NCBI RefSeq assembly: GCF_014489555.1
Contig: NZ_CP060784.1
Location: 2,418,001-2,482,000, forward strand
Direction of reading: 5' to 3'
From: Hymenobacter qilianensis
GTDB taxonomy: Bacteria; Bacteroidota; Bacteroidia; Cytophagales; Hymenobacteraceae
Length of the DNA stretch: 64,000 nucleotides
Part shown: piece after piece, positions 28,630-36,949 of the stretch
How positions within the stretch are numbered: the stretch's first letter is position 1
Layout: the number at the start of each line of letters is the position of its first letter
The notes under the pieces: generated by a model
The model's database searches: none
Told to the model about the DNA's origin: nothing
The model's input: the letters and a program-made list of their open reading frames with translations, nothing else
Translations under genes and position numbers: made by a program

Positions 28630-29432
28630 AGTTGGGGCTGCTTTTGGGCGAGTTCGTGGGCAATTTTGCGTTTCAGGGCGCGAGCGGCGCGGGCCTGCTT
28701 GGAAGGCTGAAAATAGCGTCGCATCAAAGTTGAGGTAATAAGCAGGGCTAAGCTAATGGCGCTGATGCCCGTCACGATTAAGTAAGTGAGCAAGCTGCGC
28801 GAATACGTGTCGTGGATCAGCATAAAGGTGAGCCAGAATATTGCCGTCAGCGCACCGGTGAACGTCCAGAACAAGCGCTGAATTTTGCTGGTAGCTTTTA
28901 CCAGCCGTGGCTGCACCGGGAGTTTCCAGACAAACCAGGCCATAGCCAGCAAGCCGATTACGGAGAACACATATTGCAGCCATCGATAAAGCGTAAGTGG
29001 CCCTACTTGCTGATTCAGAAAGTCAATACCTACCGAAACGGGGCTATTGTTGTGCGTAAAGGCATCCCAGAAAATGTGCGACAGACTACCCGCTAAGATG
29101 CCCAGAATGAGCCGTCCGCTCCAAAGATTACGCAAGGGCCAAGGCTCCTCGGATAGCTGACCCAGCCGCGCCCGCAACAGCAACGGCAGGCTGCGGACCA
29201 ACGGACGTTTCACCACCCCATGAAACAAGCCGGCAATCAGTAGCCCCATCGGCAAATCGAACCAGAATAGGCCCACCCACGTGTGGCCATAATAACCGAA
29301 AGGCTTAAGGCGCAGAAAGTACTCGAAATCGGGGGCCATACTGCCCAATACCAACCCCGTTATCGACAGCCACCGACGGGTTCGGAAAAGCAGGGGCAAT
29401 ACTATAGCCGGATGCGAAAGGGTAAAGGGCAT
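28626..29432 (-). CDS. DUF4184 family membrane protein
   Basis: 268 residues. MPFTLSHPAIVLPL at the N-terminus and SLSHIFWDAFTHN near residue 118 are the hallmark His-containing segments of DUF4184, related to the membrane metal-dependent hydrolase YdjM group. About five to six hydrophobic helices follow. It sits in a minus-strand cluster after the SRA protein gene (45-base gap) and overlaps the O-methyltransferase start by four bases. Function not established. Confidence 0.82.
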   Translation of the reverse strand: MPFTLSHPAIVLPLLFRTRRWLSITGLVLGSMAPDFEYFLRLKPFGYYGHTWVGLFWFDLPMGLLIAGLFHGVVKRPLVRSLPLLLRARLGQLSEEPWPLRNLWSGRLILGILAGSLSHIFWDAFTHNNSPVSVGIDFLNQQVGPLTLYRWLQYVFSVIGLLAMAWFVWKLPVQPRLVKATSKIQRLFWTFTGALTAIFWLTFMLIHDTYSRSLLTYLIVTGISAISLALLITSTLMRRYFQPSKQARAARALKRKIAHELAQKQPQL

Positions 29433-29477
29433 TATGAAAAGTTAGTACCTGAAGGAAAGCACAACCATGTAGCGTAC

Positions 29478-29966
29478 TTAAATATGGGCTGATGAGTTAG
29501 GAAGAACGGGGGTTGATGACAGCTTCTCCAGCTTAAATCGCCAGATGCTGAAACCTGATTTCCCCGTTTCCTGCCAGTGCGCCGTGATGCGGTACAACCC
29601 ATCGTAACGGTAGAAAAAAAGCCCCCCAGCACTCTGCATACGGCGTACCACTCGCACAGGCTGACCGGTAGTCTGGCTGCGCGCCAGCTCTAGGTTGGCG
29701 CCCGTCAGGGTTTGATCGGCCACTTGCCGGCCCGATGAGCTGCTGCGCCCGCCCTGGCCCGTGTAGAGGATAACGTCACCCAGGTCTACGTCGTCCTCGT
29801 ACCCTTCGGCTAATACAATCGACTCGGCGCCTAAGCCGCTCCGTGCTCCGATGCCGGCACGGGTAGGCCGGTGTACACCGGAAGCACTCAGCTCCAGCCG
29901 GTTCAGAAACTCGTATCCTTCCTGAAAACCGGCAATTGCTCCAAACGTGGCAGGCTGCTTGGCCAT
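29478..29966 (-). CDS. SRA-YDG domain protein (stand-alone)
   Basis: 162 residues that consist almost wholly of a SAD/SRA (YDG) domain. Family hallmarks in order: FGAIAGFQEGYEFLNRLEL (residue 8), SGVHRPTRAGIGARSG, GAESIVLAEGYEDDVDLG (46-64), GDVILYTGQGG, ADQTLTGANLELARS (83-97), QPVRVVRRM, FYRYDGLYRI (117-126) and SGFSIWRFKLEKL. In eukaryotes and some type IV or modification-dependent restriction enzymes this fold flips out and reads 5-methyl- or hydroxymethylcytosine. No nuclease domain is fused or adjacent. It starts nine bases after the M16 peptidase stop. Role unknown; DNA reading is inferred from the fold. Confidence 0.85.
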   Translation of the reverse strand: MAKQPATFGAIAGFQEGYEFLNRLELSASGVHRPTRAGIGARSGLGAESIVLAEGYEDDVDLGDVILYTGQGGRSSSSGRQVADQTLTGANLELARSQTTGQPVRVVRRMQSAGGLFFYRYDGLYRITAHWQETGKSGFSIWRFKLEKLSSTPVLPNSSAHI

Positions 29967-29975
29967 CGTGGCGCT

Positions 29976-31208
29976 TTACTCCGGCACGTACTGCAACACG
30001 CTCAGATTGTCTTCGCGCAGCACGTCGTTGGCCAACTCGCTCAGCTCCGAAGCCGTGATAGCGCGGATACGGTCAAAAATCTCGGTGAGCGGCTCCACGC
30101 GGCCAATGTCGAGGGTGCTTTTGCCCAGAAGCTGCATCAAGCCGCTGTTGCTTTCTTCTGACATGGCCAGCTGGCCCATAAGCTGCTCTTTGGCCGTGTG
30201 CAGCTGCAAGGAACCAAGCGGCTTTTCACGCAGGGTTTTCAGCTCTTTCTGCACCAGCGCTATGGTACGCTTCACTTGCTTTTTCTCCGTACCGAAATAA
30301 ATGCCAAACATACCCGTGTCGGTGTAGGGCGAATAGGTAGCGTCGATGGTGTACACGAGGCCGTATTTTTCGCGCACTCCCAGATTCAAGCGCGAGTTCA
30401 TGCCCGGACCGCCCAAAATGTTGGTGAGCATGAAAAACGGAATGCGGCGTGGGTCTTCAATGGCGTACGCCGGGCCCCCGATCAGGCAGTGGGCCTGGGT
30501 TATGGGCCTACGCTCCAGTTGCTCCACCCGCTGATACGAGGAAAACGGCGTGCGCGGCCGTGGGCCCAGGCGAGCAGGCAGCGGCGCCAGGTATTTCTCG
30601 GCCAGGCGCTTCACTTCCGTAAACGGCAGATTACTTACGGAGCTAAACACCAGCCGATCAGTGCGGATATTATCGATCAGAAACTGGCGGAAGTCCTGCT
30701 GCTGAAAGCCCGAAACGCTCTGGCGGGTGCCTAGAATATTGTGGCCTAGGGCATGATTGCCAAAGATAACGGCATCGAAGTCGTCGATGATGGCGTCCTC
30801 GGGGGCGTCGTGGTACATGGCCATTTCCTCCAGTATCACGCCGCGCTCCTTTTCAATCTCGCGCTCCGGGAATATGGAGTGAAAGGTGAGGTCGGTGAGC
30901 AGCTCGAAGGCGCGCTCGAAGTGCGTGCTGAGCAGCGAGGCGTAAAAGCAGATTTTTTCCTTGGTAGTATACGCGTTCAATTCGCCCCCCACGGTTTCGA
31001 GGCGGTTGAGAATATGGAAAGAGCGGCGCTTTTCGGTGCCTTTGAACGCCATGTGCTCCCAGAAGTGAGCCAGCCCTAGCTGGTGCAAATCCTCATCACG
31101 CGAGCCAATATCGAGCAGGAAGCCGCAGTGCGCGATTTTGGTGTGCAGTACTTGTTTGTGCAGCACGCGGATGCCGTTCGGCAATTCGTGCAAATCGTAA
31201 TCGGCCAT
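29976..31208 (-). CDS. M16 family zinc peptidase
   Basis: 410 residues, single M16 unit. The inverted zinc motif HFWEH is at residues 48-52 (LGLAHFWEHMAFKGTEKR). The N-terminal active domain is followed by an inactive-fold C-terminal half (EVKRLAEKYLAPLP linker near 205). Homologous to the mitochondrial processing peptidase beta/PqqL group. No signal peptide, so probably cytosolic or acting with a partner. First gene of a tight minus-strand cluster with SRA, DUF4184 and O-methyltransferase genes. Confidence 0.92.
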   Translation of the reverse strand: MADYDLHELPNGIRVLHKQVLHTKIAHCGFLLDIGSRDEDLHQLGLAHFWEHMAFKGTEKRRSFHILNRLETVGGELNAYTTKEKICFYASLLSTHFERAFELLTDLTFHSIFPEREIEKERGVILEEMAMYHDAPEDAIIDDFDAVIFGNHALGHNILGTRQSVSGFQQQDFRQFLIDNIRTDRLVFSSVSNLPFTEVKRLAEKYLAPLPARLGPRPRTPFSSYQRVEQLERRPITQAHCLIGGPAYAIEDPRRIPFFMLTNILGGPGMNSRLNLGVREKYGLVYTIDATYSPYTDTGMFGIYFGTEKKQVKRTIALVQKELKTLREKPLGSLQLHTAKEQLMGQLAMSEESNSGLMQLLGKSTLDIGRVEPLTEIFDRIRAITASELSELANDVLREDNLSVLQYVPE

Positions 31209-31392
31209 TTAATACGGGCTTGGAGTCTTGTCTTGGAAACAGCAGAGGGCAAAATGGCTGAACGCGGCCACAAATTTGCCCCCCAACTAGTAATAACCAG
31301 CTACGGGCTCGACTGGTTTCCTTCTATTTTCTGGAATGATTGGAAGGGGCACAAAGGTACAAAAAAGCCCCCCGCAACGAAGTTCATTCGCC

Positions 31393-32433
31393 TTAGTGCT
31401 GAGCGGCCGCCCACGCCTCGGCCTCCGTCAGTGCCTCAATGAGCTGCTGCGTTTGGATGCCACGGGCGCAGTAAAAATGACCCAGGGGGCATTTTTTGTA
31501 GCCATGCAGGCCGCAGGGCTGGCAATCTAGCTCTTCCTCAATCTGGACCACCCGCGAAAACGGGCTCAGGGGCCCAAAGCCAAAAAACGGGACGGTAGAG
31601 CAAAAGACGGCGCACGTAGGCGCGCCCATCGCGGAGCACAGGTGCAGAGGCGCAGAGTCGTTCACGTAATTAAGTACCGCCCCGCGCATCAGCGCCGCCG
31701 ACGCCAGCAGGGGAAGCTGACCCGCCAGGTTCACGACGCTGTCTCGTCCGCTTTCCTGGCGCAGGCGCTCACACACGGCGCTGTCGGAGGTTGCGCCCAG
31801 CAGATACACACTATAATGAGGCGGTAAGGCCCGGAGCAGCTTCAGCCATTGCTCCTCCGGAAACTGCTTGGTGAACCACACTGACGTAGGCGCAATGCAC
31901 ACGTACGGCCCCCGGCTTATATACGGAGCCACGGTGGCCTCATCGGCGGGCGTGGGGAAAAGGCGGGGCGGCGTAAGCGGGGCTTCGGACTCGGGGTAAA
32001 GCAAGTGAAGGTTGCGCGTTACCTCATGAATTCCCTGACCCATGAGGTGGGGCGTAACCTGCGTAAAGGCAAACGAAAGCGGATTTTTATCGAAGCCGAT
32101 GCGCTTGGGTGCGCCCGAGAATGCGGTAAGAAAGCCCGTGGAGGCAAAGCGCTGCAACGTGATAACCCGCTCGTAGTCGCCGGCCCGGATGGTGCGCAGC
32201 AAGCGCCACAGGTCGCGGTACTTATGGTTTTTCTTGTCCCAGATGAGCACGTCGCGCACGTGCGGGTGCTGTTCTATGAGGCCCTCGTTGCCCTTACGGA
32301 CCAAAAAATCGACGGGCGTATTCGGCTCAGTCTGGCGCAGTCTTTCCAGTAAGGCTGTGGCCAGAATAACATCGCCAATGAAAGCGGTTTGGATGAGCAG
32401 AATGGCGCGGCGCGGGTGCGACTTGGGCGGCAT
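31393..32433 (-). CDS. Glycosyltransferase family 9 (heptosyltransferase-like)
   Basis: 346 residues. GT9 signature at the start (ILLIQTAFIGDVILATALLERL), central FDKNP/RIGF segment, donor-site region YVNDSAPLHLCSAMGAPTCAVF (near 258) and the C-terminal cysteine set C-x2-C-x7-C-x6-C (DCQPC...KKCPLGHFYC) typical of LPS-type GT9 enzymes. Adds sugars to the lipid A core or related glycolipid on the cytosolic side of the membrane. Paralogue of 42092-43180, which has the same Cys spacing. Confidence 0.9.
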   Translation of the reverse strand: MPPKSHPRRAILLIQTAFIGDVILATALLERLRQTEPNTPVDFLVRKGNEGLIEQHPHVRDVLIWDKKNHKYRDLWRLLRTIRAGDYERVITLQRFASTGFLTAFSGAPKRIGFDKNPLSFAFTQVTPHLMGQGIHEVTRNLHLLYPESEAPLTPPRLFPTPADEATVAPYISRGPYVCIAPTSVWFTKQFPEEQWLKLLRALPPHYSVYLLGATSDSAVCERLRQESGRDSVVNLAGQLPLLASAALMRGAVLNYVNDSAPLHLCSAMGAPTCAVFCSTVPFFGFGPLSPFSRVVQIEEELDCQPCGLHGYKKCPLGHFYCARGIQTQQLIEALTEAEAWAAAQH

Positions 32434-32585
32434 TAGAAGCGAAAAGCGGATAGAGCGGGGGCGAAAATACCCAAGCTGCCATAGGATACAAGCTTATGGC
32501 AAGCTCAAAGAGATCATAAGGTTGATTTTAGGAGCATAACACTAAATAGCCTACATAAAGTGCAGCCACCAGGCTATGGCAGAAA

Positions 32586-32687
32586 GTAGCGCGAAGCTTC
32601 TGCTTCGCGGGTCGTTTGGATCATGACGGGCCGGAGTATCCAAACAACTATTGTTCGACGGTGCACGAAACGGAAGCCTCGCGCTAC
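32586..32687. repeat. 102-bp imperfect palindromic element
   Basis: Starts GTAGCGCGAAGCTTCTGCTTCGCG and ends with its diverged inverse (ACGAAACGGAAGCCTCGCGCTAC). The left arm also folds on itself (CGCGAAGCTT...GCTTCGCG). The middle has CATGACGGGCC and an AACTATTGTT segment. It sits between the divergent GT9 and aminopeptidase genes, 68 bases before the latter's start. It looks like a MITE- or REP-like dispersed element, but only one copy was seen here. Confidence 0.65.
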
Positions 32688-32754
32688 CTGCATTCCCCTA
32701 ACTTGCAACCGCGCCCCGGCGCCTCTTCCCATTCCCTTAAACCTAGCCCGTCCT

Positions 32755-34044
32755 ATGCGTTACGGACCTCTTGATCCCCAGCTTTTTATTGAAAATCGCC
32801 GCAATTTCGTTCAACAGCTGCTGCCGGCGTCAATGGCCATTTTTCACGCCAACGACACCATGCCCACCAATGCAGACGGCACAATGGCTTTTCGGCAAAA
32901 TAATGACCTGTTCTACCTTTCCGGCGTCGATCAGGAGGAGAGCATCCTGCTGCTGTTTCCTGATGCCAAGCTGCCGCAATACCGCGAAATACTGTTTTTG
33001 AAGGAAACCAGCGAGCATATCCTCATCTGGGAAGGCTACAAGCTGACCAAAGATGAGGCCCGCGCCAACTCCGGTGTCCGCACCATTCTGTGGCTCGACA
33101 GCTTCCAGCAGGTGCTGCACGCTCTGATGAATGAGGCGGAGAATGTGTACCTGAATACCAATGAGCACATCCGGGCGGTGGTAGAAGTGGAAACCCGCGA
33201 TGCTCGCTTTATTAAGGAGATAAAAACCAAATATCCGCTGCATCAATACCGCCGCGCCGCGCCACTGCTGCACCATCTGCGGGCCATCAAGAGCCAGGAG
33301 GAAATACGGCTGATGCGCGAGGCGGCCAATATCACGGAGAAGGCGTTTCGTCGATTGCTGGGCTTTGTGAAGCCGGGCGTGTGGGAATACGAGATTGAGG
33401 CCGAAATTCTGCACGAGTTTGTGCGCAACCGCTCGCGCGGCCCGGCTTACGGCAGCATCATCGCTTCGGGCGCCAGCGCCTGCATTCTGCACTACGTCAG
33501 CAACGACCGCCAGTGTCAGGACGGCGACGTGCTGCTGCTCGACTTCGGGGCCGAATACGGCAACTACGCCGCCGACCTGTCGCGCAGCATTCCTGTGAAT
33601 GGCACCTTCACCAAGCGCCAGCGTGATGTGTACGAGGCCGTGCTGTCCGTCATGAAGTTTGCTACCTCAAACCTGGTAGCCGGCAATAACATTGAAGACT
33701 ACCACGCGGCCGTGGGCAAGCACATGGAGCAGGAGCTGATTAAGCTGGATCTGCTCAATGAGGCCGATGTTCGAAACCAAGATCCGGCCGCGCCGCTCTA
33801 CAAGAAATACTTTATGCACGGCACCTCGCACTACCTCGGGCTCGATGTGCATGACGTGGGGGGCAAATACCGCACGTTTGAGCCGGGCATGGTGTACACC
33901 TGCGAGCCGGGTATCTACATTCGGGAGGAAGGACTGGGTATTCGGCTGGAGAATGATATTCTGATTACCCGCAGCCAGCCCGAAGATTTAATGGCTTCTA
34001 TTCCGCTGGAAGTTGCCGACATCGAGCACCTCATGGGCAAGTAA
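32755..34044 (+). CDS. Aminopeptidase P family (Xaa-Pro aminopeptidase)
   Basis: 429 residues from the ATG at 32755; an upstream ATG at 32623 lies inside the palindromic element and adds a non-family extension. N-terminal AMP_N domain (1-165, MAFRQNNDLFYLSGVDQ), then the M24 pita-bread fold with the dinuclear metal residues in LLDFGAEYGNYAADLSRS (two Asp), HGTSHYLGLDVHDVGG (His), VYTCEPGIYI (Glu) and GIRLENDILI (Glu). It releases N-terminal residues ahead of proline. Full length, own terminator. Confidence 0.93.
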   Translation: MRYGPLDPQLFIENRRNFVQQLLPASMAIFHANDTMPTNADGTMAFRQNNDLFYLSGVDQEESILLLFPDAKLPQYREILFLKETSEHILIWEGYKLTKDEARANSGVRTILWLDSFQQVLHALMNEAENVYLNTNEHIRAVVEVETRDARFIKEIKTKYPLHQYRRAAPLLHHLRAIKSQEEIRLMREAANITEKAFRRLLGFVKPGVWEYEIEAEILHEFVRNRSRGPAYGSIIASGASACILHYVSNDRQCQDGDVLLLDFGAEYGNYAADLSRSIPVNGTFTKRQRDVYEAVLSVMKFATSNLVAGNNIEDYHAAVGKHMEQELIKLDLLNEADVRNQDPAAPLYKKYFMHGTSHYLGLDVHDVGGKYRTFEPGMVYTCEPGIYIREEGLGIRLENDILITRSQPEDLMASIPLEVADIEHLMGK

Positions 34045-34083
34045 GAAGATGAGCAGGCGAAGTAAGGCTCAACAGTAAGCCTG

Positions 34084-34120
34084 AAAAAGGGGCGTTTCGT
34101 GAAGGAACGCCCCTTTTTTG
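34084..34120 (+). terminator. Rho-independent terminator
   Basis: AAAAAGGGGCGTT / AACGCCCCTTTTTT stem with TCGTGAAGG loop after the aminopeptidase gene. Confidence 0.9.
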
Positions 34121-34377
34121 TGAGCGCTCCAACGGGTAAAACCAGTTTTTTTGAAAATTAAAAAAGATAAATATTCCTTTGCTATCGCATAGGCAAGCCT
34201 GAAAATCAGGCGGAAACGCTGTTTTGGTAGAAATAAGTTCAGAAAAATGCCCCCCATTTGAGGTCGCAACAACAACCTTATTCGTAATGGAAAGTATAGG
34301 CAGTCAGTTAAGGCTCTCATTCAACCCGGAATAAGCTGCTAAAACCAAAGAAAATGTTTTCACCTAACCTGTATGCT

Positions 34378-35868
34378 ATGAGACACCTTCTAGCAAAATC
34401 TGCGGTCTTGGGATTAGCGCTGGTAGCAGCGGCCCCCGAGGGTCACGCTCAAAGCGCGGACCGCAAGACCGGCATTAGCCTTTACGGCAGCACCCTGCAA
34501 TACCACGGCGACCTGGGCTCGGAGTGGTTCAAGTCCGACAAGATCGAAGGCGGCGGAGGCATCACGCTCTCGCGTTACCTGACGCCGGGCCTGGACATCG
34601 GCCTGTCGGCCAACTACGGGGACATGAAGTTCTCGACCAAGACGCTCAAGCCCATTGAGGATTTGGCCCCCGCTATCCGCCGCTTCGACGCCAACGTGAC
34701 CACGATTGGGGTGCCCATCAAGTTCAAGCTCAACAACGGCTGGGCCCTGAAAGAGGACGCCATCTTTGCTCCTTACCTGAGCTTAGCGCCGGGTTTGATG
34801 ATTGCCTCCTCGGATAAGTTCATCAACACGGGCACCGGGGGCGAAACCTTCCAAGGCAACAAAGACCACTACGCGGCGTATTTGCACGGCGCGGCCGGTA
34901 TCGCCCTAAACTTCTCCCCCTCCTTCGGCATCTTCGTGCAGACGGGCCAGATCTACGGCCTGACCAACACGATTGACAACGTGGATAAAGGCGATCTGAA
35001 TGACCGCTACCTCCAGCACTCAGCCGGTATCACTTACAACTTTGGCAAGCCCAAGGATGAGGATATGGACGGTGTGCCAGACCGCAAAGACAAGTGCCCC
35101 GCCACTCCAGCCGGCGTAGCCGTGGACGAAGCTGGTTGCCCATTAGATGGTGACGGCGACGGTGTACCGGATTACCAGGACAAGTGCCCCACCGAGAAAG
35201 GCTTGGCTAACCTAGAAGGTTGCCCAGACCGTGATAACGACGGTGTACGTGACTCAGAAGATGAGTGCCCAGACCAAGCTGGTACGGCTGCACTCCGTGG
35301 TTGCCCTGACGCTGATGGCGACGGTGTAGCTGATAAGAATGACACTTGCCCAGACACCCCTGCCGGTACTCAAGTTGATGCTACAGGCTGCCCTGTAAAC
35401 CTCGACCAAGACGGTGACGGTATCCCAGACAACGTTGATAAGTGCCCTGGCACGCCAACCGGCGCTACGGTAGACTCTACTGGCTGCCGCGTAATTGACC
35501 CTGCTTTGATGCAGAAAGTACGTCCAGTACAGTTCGAAACCAACAGCACGGTGATTCGTCGCCAGTCGTATGGCACGCTTGACAACATGATCAAGATTCT
35601 GGAGCAATACCCCGAGTATAGCCTCCGCATTGCTGGTCACGCTGACAGCCGCGGTACGAATGAGTACAATCAAGGTCTGTCGGAGCGTCGTGCAGCCTCG
35701 GCCAAGCGCTACTTCACTGGCAAGACAGTTGATCCGAACCGTATCACTACGGTAGGCTTCGGCGAAGATCAGCCCGCTGCACCGAACACTTCGGCTGCCG
35801 GCATGGCTAAGAACCGCCGTGTAGAGTTCACCTTCGAGTTCTACATCCCAAGCCAGCCTCAGCCTTAA
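34378..35868 (+). CDS. OmpA-family barrel with TSP3 calcium repeats
   Basis: 496 residues from the ATG at 34378 (signal MRHLLAKSAVLGLALVAAAPEGHAQ); an ATG eight codons earlier is also possible. The N-terminal 210 residues form an outer-membrane beta-barrel. Five thrombospondin type 3 repeats follow (e.g. DEDMDGVPDRKDKCPATPAG, DGDGDGVPDYQDKCPTEKG, each with Asp-rich Ca2+ loops and paired Cys). An OmpA-like domain ends it (IAGHADSRGTNEYNQGLSERR, NRRVEFTFEF). A major outer-membrane protein plan in Bacteroidota. Third-position GC is very high in the barrel part and clearly lower from the repeats on, so the gene may be a mosaic. Confidence 0.9.
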   Translation: MRHLLAKSAVLGLALVAAAPEGHAQSADRKTGISLYGSTLQYHGDLGSEWFKSDKIEGGGGITLSRYLTPGLDIGLSANYGDMKFSTKTLKPIEDLAPAIRRFDANVTTIGVPIKFKLNNGWALKEDAIFAPYLSLAPGLMIASSDKFINTGTGGETFQGNKDHYAAYLHGAAGIALNFSPSFGIFVQTGQIYGLTNTIDNVDKGDLNDRYLQHSAGITYNFGKPKDEDMDGVPDRKDKCPATPAGVAVDEAGCPLDGDGDGVPDYQDKCPTEKGLANLEGCPDRDNDGVRDSEDECPDQAGTAALRGCPDADGDGVADKNDTCPDTPAGTQVDATGCPVNLDQDGDGIPDNVDKCPGTPTGATVDSTGCRVIDPALMQKVRPVQFETNSTVIRRQSYGTLDNMIKILEQYPEYSLRIAGHADSRGTNEYNQGLSERRAASAKRYFTGKTVDPNRITTVGFGEDQPAAPNTSAAGMAKNRRVEFTFEFYIPSQPQP

Positions 35869-35887
35869 TCGCTGACCTGCTTTAGCC

Positions 35888-35925
35888 CAAAAAGCGGCGG
35901 ACCCACAGGTCCGCCGCTTTTTTTG
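35888..35925 (+). terminator. Rho-independent terminator after OmpA-TSP3 gene
   Basis: AAAAAGCGGCGGACC / GGTCCGCCGCTTTTTTT, perfect stem, CACA loop. Confidence 0.93.
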
Positions 35926-35957
35926 TCGTGGCTGCTGGCATGTAGTATGCATATCTG

Positions 35958-35993
35958 TAAAAAAGCCCCCAGGATGTTCTGGGGGGCTTTTTG
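35958..35993 (+). terminator. Second terminator, shared-stem family
   Basis: AAAAAAGCCCCCAGGATGTTCTGGGGGGCTTTTT; one arm has five C and the other six G. It follows the first terminator by 32 bases, so it is a back-up or a relic of another unit. Confidence 0.82.
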
Positions 35994-36254
35994 TTTTTTT
36001 TAAATACTGATCAACAACACAATGAGTTTGTGGCAGCCAGCCTCGGTAACTAGTAACTAGCGGGTTATAGCTTTCGTGTCTCTGAGGCGTAGCTTAGGCT
36101 TTCATCGCAATAAGCTGATTTGCAAACCGGGTTGCTTCAGGACTTAAAGAATCTATTAAAGCTGACTACCATAGCTTTTACACTCTTAGATATAGCAGCT
36201 TTGCGAACGGGATAGAGACGCGTAGTGGCTGTGCCCCGTTCACACAATATTATA
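35994..36254. other. Gene-free spacer between OmpA-TSP3 and DUF4252 genes
   Basis: No frame with coding character on either strand. It holds a short ACTAGTAACTAG direct/inverted motif (about 36049-36060) and GAACGGG...CCCGTTC arms (about 36206-36241) just before the next terminator. A small RNA is possible but nothing supports it strongly. Confidence 0.4.
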
Positions 36255-36294
36255 GCCAAAAAAGCCCCCCAGAATTCTCTGGGGGCTTTTTTGG
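36255..36294. terminator. Terminator, shared-stem family
   Basis: GCCAAAAAAGCCCCCCAGA / TCTGGGGGCTTTTTTGGC with one unpaired C; 20 bases beyond the stop of the minus-strand DUF4252 gene. Confidence 0.88.
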
Positions 36295-36313
36295 CAATGA
36301 ATAAATACGGTTT

Positions 36314-36883
36314 CTACTGGGTTAGTTCACCAACGGCGCCGGGCAGAAACTTTATCAGCTCATCAACCTGAGAACGGGTGAAATTGCCGGATACGGCTAT
36401 CAAAGCAAAGGATTCGGGCACGGCTTCTACGTTGCCGGTAGCCACGAGCTCCGGTACCCGGTCGCCTTGCTGGCGGATGGCGTAGCGCGTAATAGTCGTG
36501 CTGGCCGAATCGGCGGATACGGGAATGGACGTGTATCGCTCGCTGGCCAGCAGGCCGTCTACTTCCTTATTGAGGCCATCCGCCACCAGGCGCTGGGCCC
36601 GATCGGTGGTAGGGGTGAAGGTGAGCATTTTAATCTCGCGTACCGAGGTCAGCGCCTGCGCTAGCTCATTATTGCCCCCCAGCTTGCCCAGGCGTGCCAG
36701 CAGCAGCCGGGTGGTAAAGCCAGCCGATAAGGTGGTTGCCTTGAAGCCGGAGCGGTTCTCGTATTTGCGAAAAAACTCAGCAACCGTACGGGCTGGGGTT
36801 TCGGGGCCGCTTGTGCGGCAGCTTACCGTGAGAACAAGGCCCATTACGGCGACGAGCGAAAGCAGACGTAGTTTGGTATACAT
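36314..36883 (-). CDS. DUF4252 domain lipoprotein
   Basis: 189 residues. Signal peptide with lipobox LTVSC near residue 22. The body carries DUF4252 traits: FFRKYENRSGFKATTLSAGFTTRLL near 40, VREIKMLTFTP near 82, and the C-terminal FALIAVSGNFTRSQVDELIKFL. This family is found almost only in Bacteroidota and often lies near sigma/anti-sigma genes, but no such gene is here. Function unknown. A six-C run (36675-36680) is intact within the gene. Confidence 0.85.
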   Translation of the reverse strand: MYTKLRLLSLVAVMGLVLTVSCRTSGPETPARTVAEFFRKYENRSGFKATTLSAGFTTRLLLARLGKLGGNNELAQALTSVREIKMLTFTPTTDRAQRLVADGLNKEVDGLLASERYTSIPVSADSASTTITRYAIRQQGDRVPELVATGNVEAVPESFALIAVSGNFTRSQVDELIKFLPGAVGELTQ

Positions 36884-36949
36884 AGGGAGGGAGCAAAGGT
36901 GGTTTGGCTCCCATACGTAGCTTGGCGGCAGCCCGTTCGAACGGAGGCT

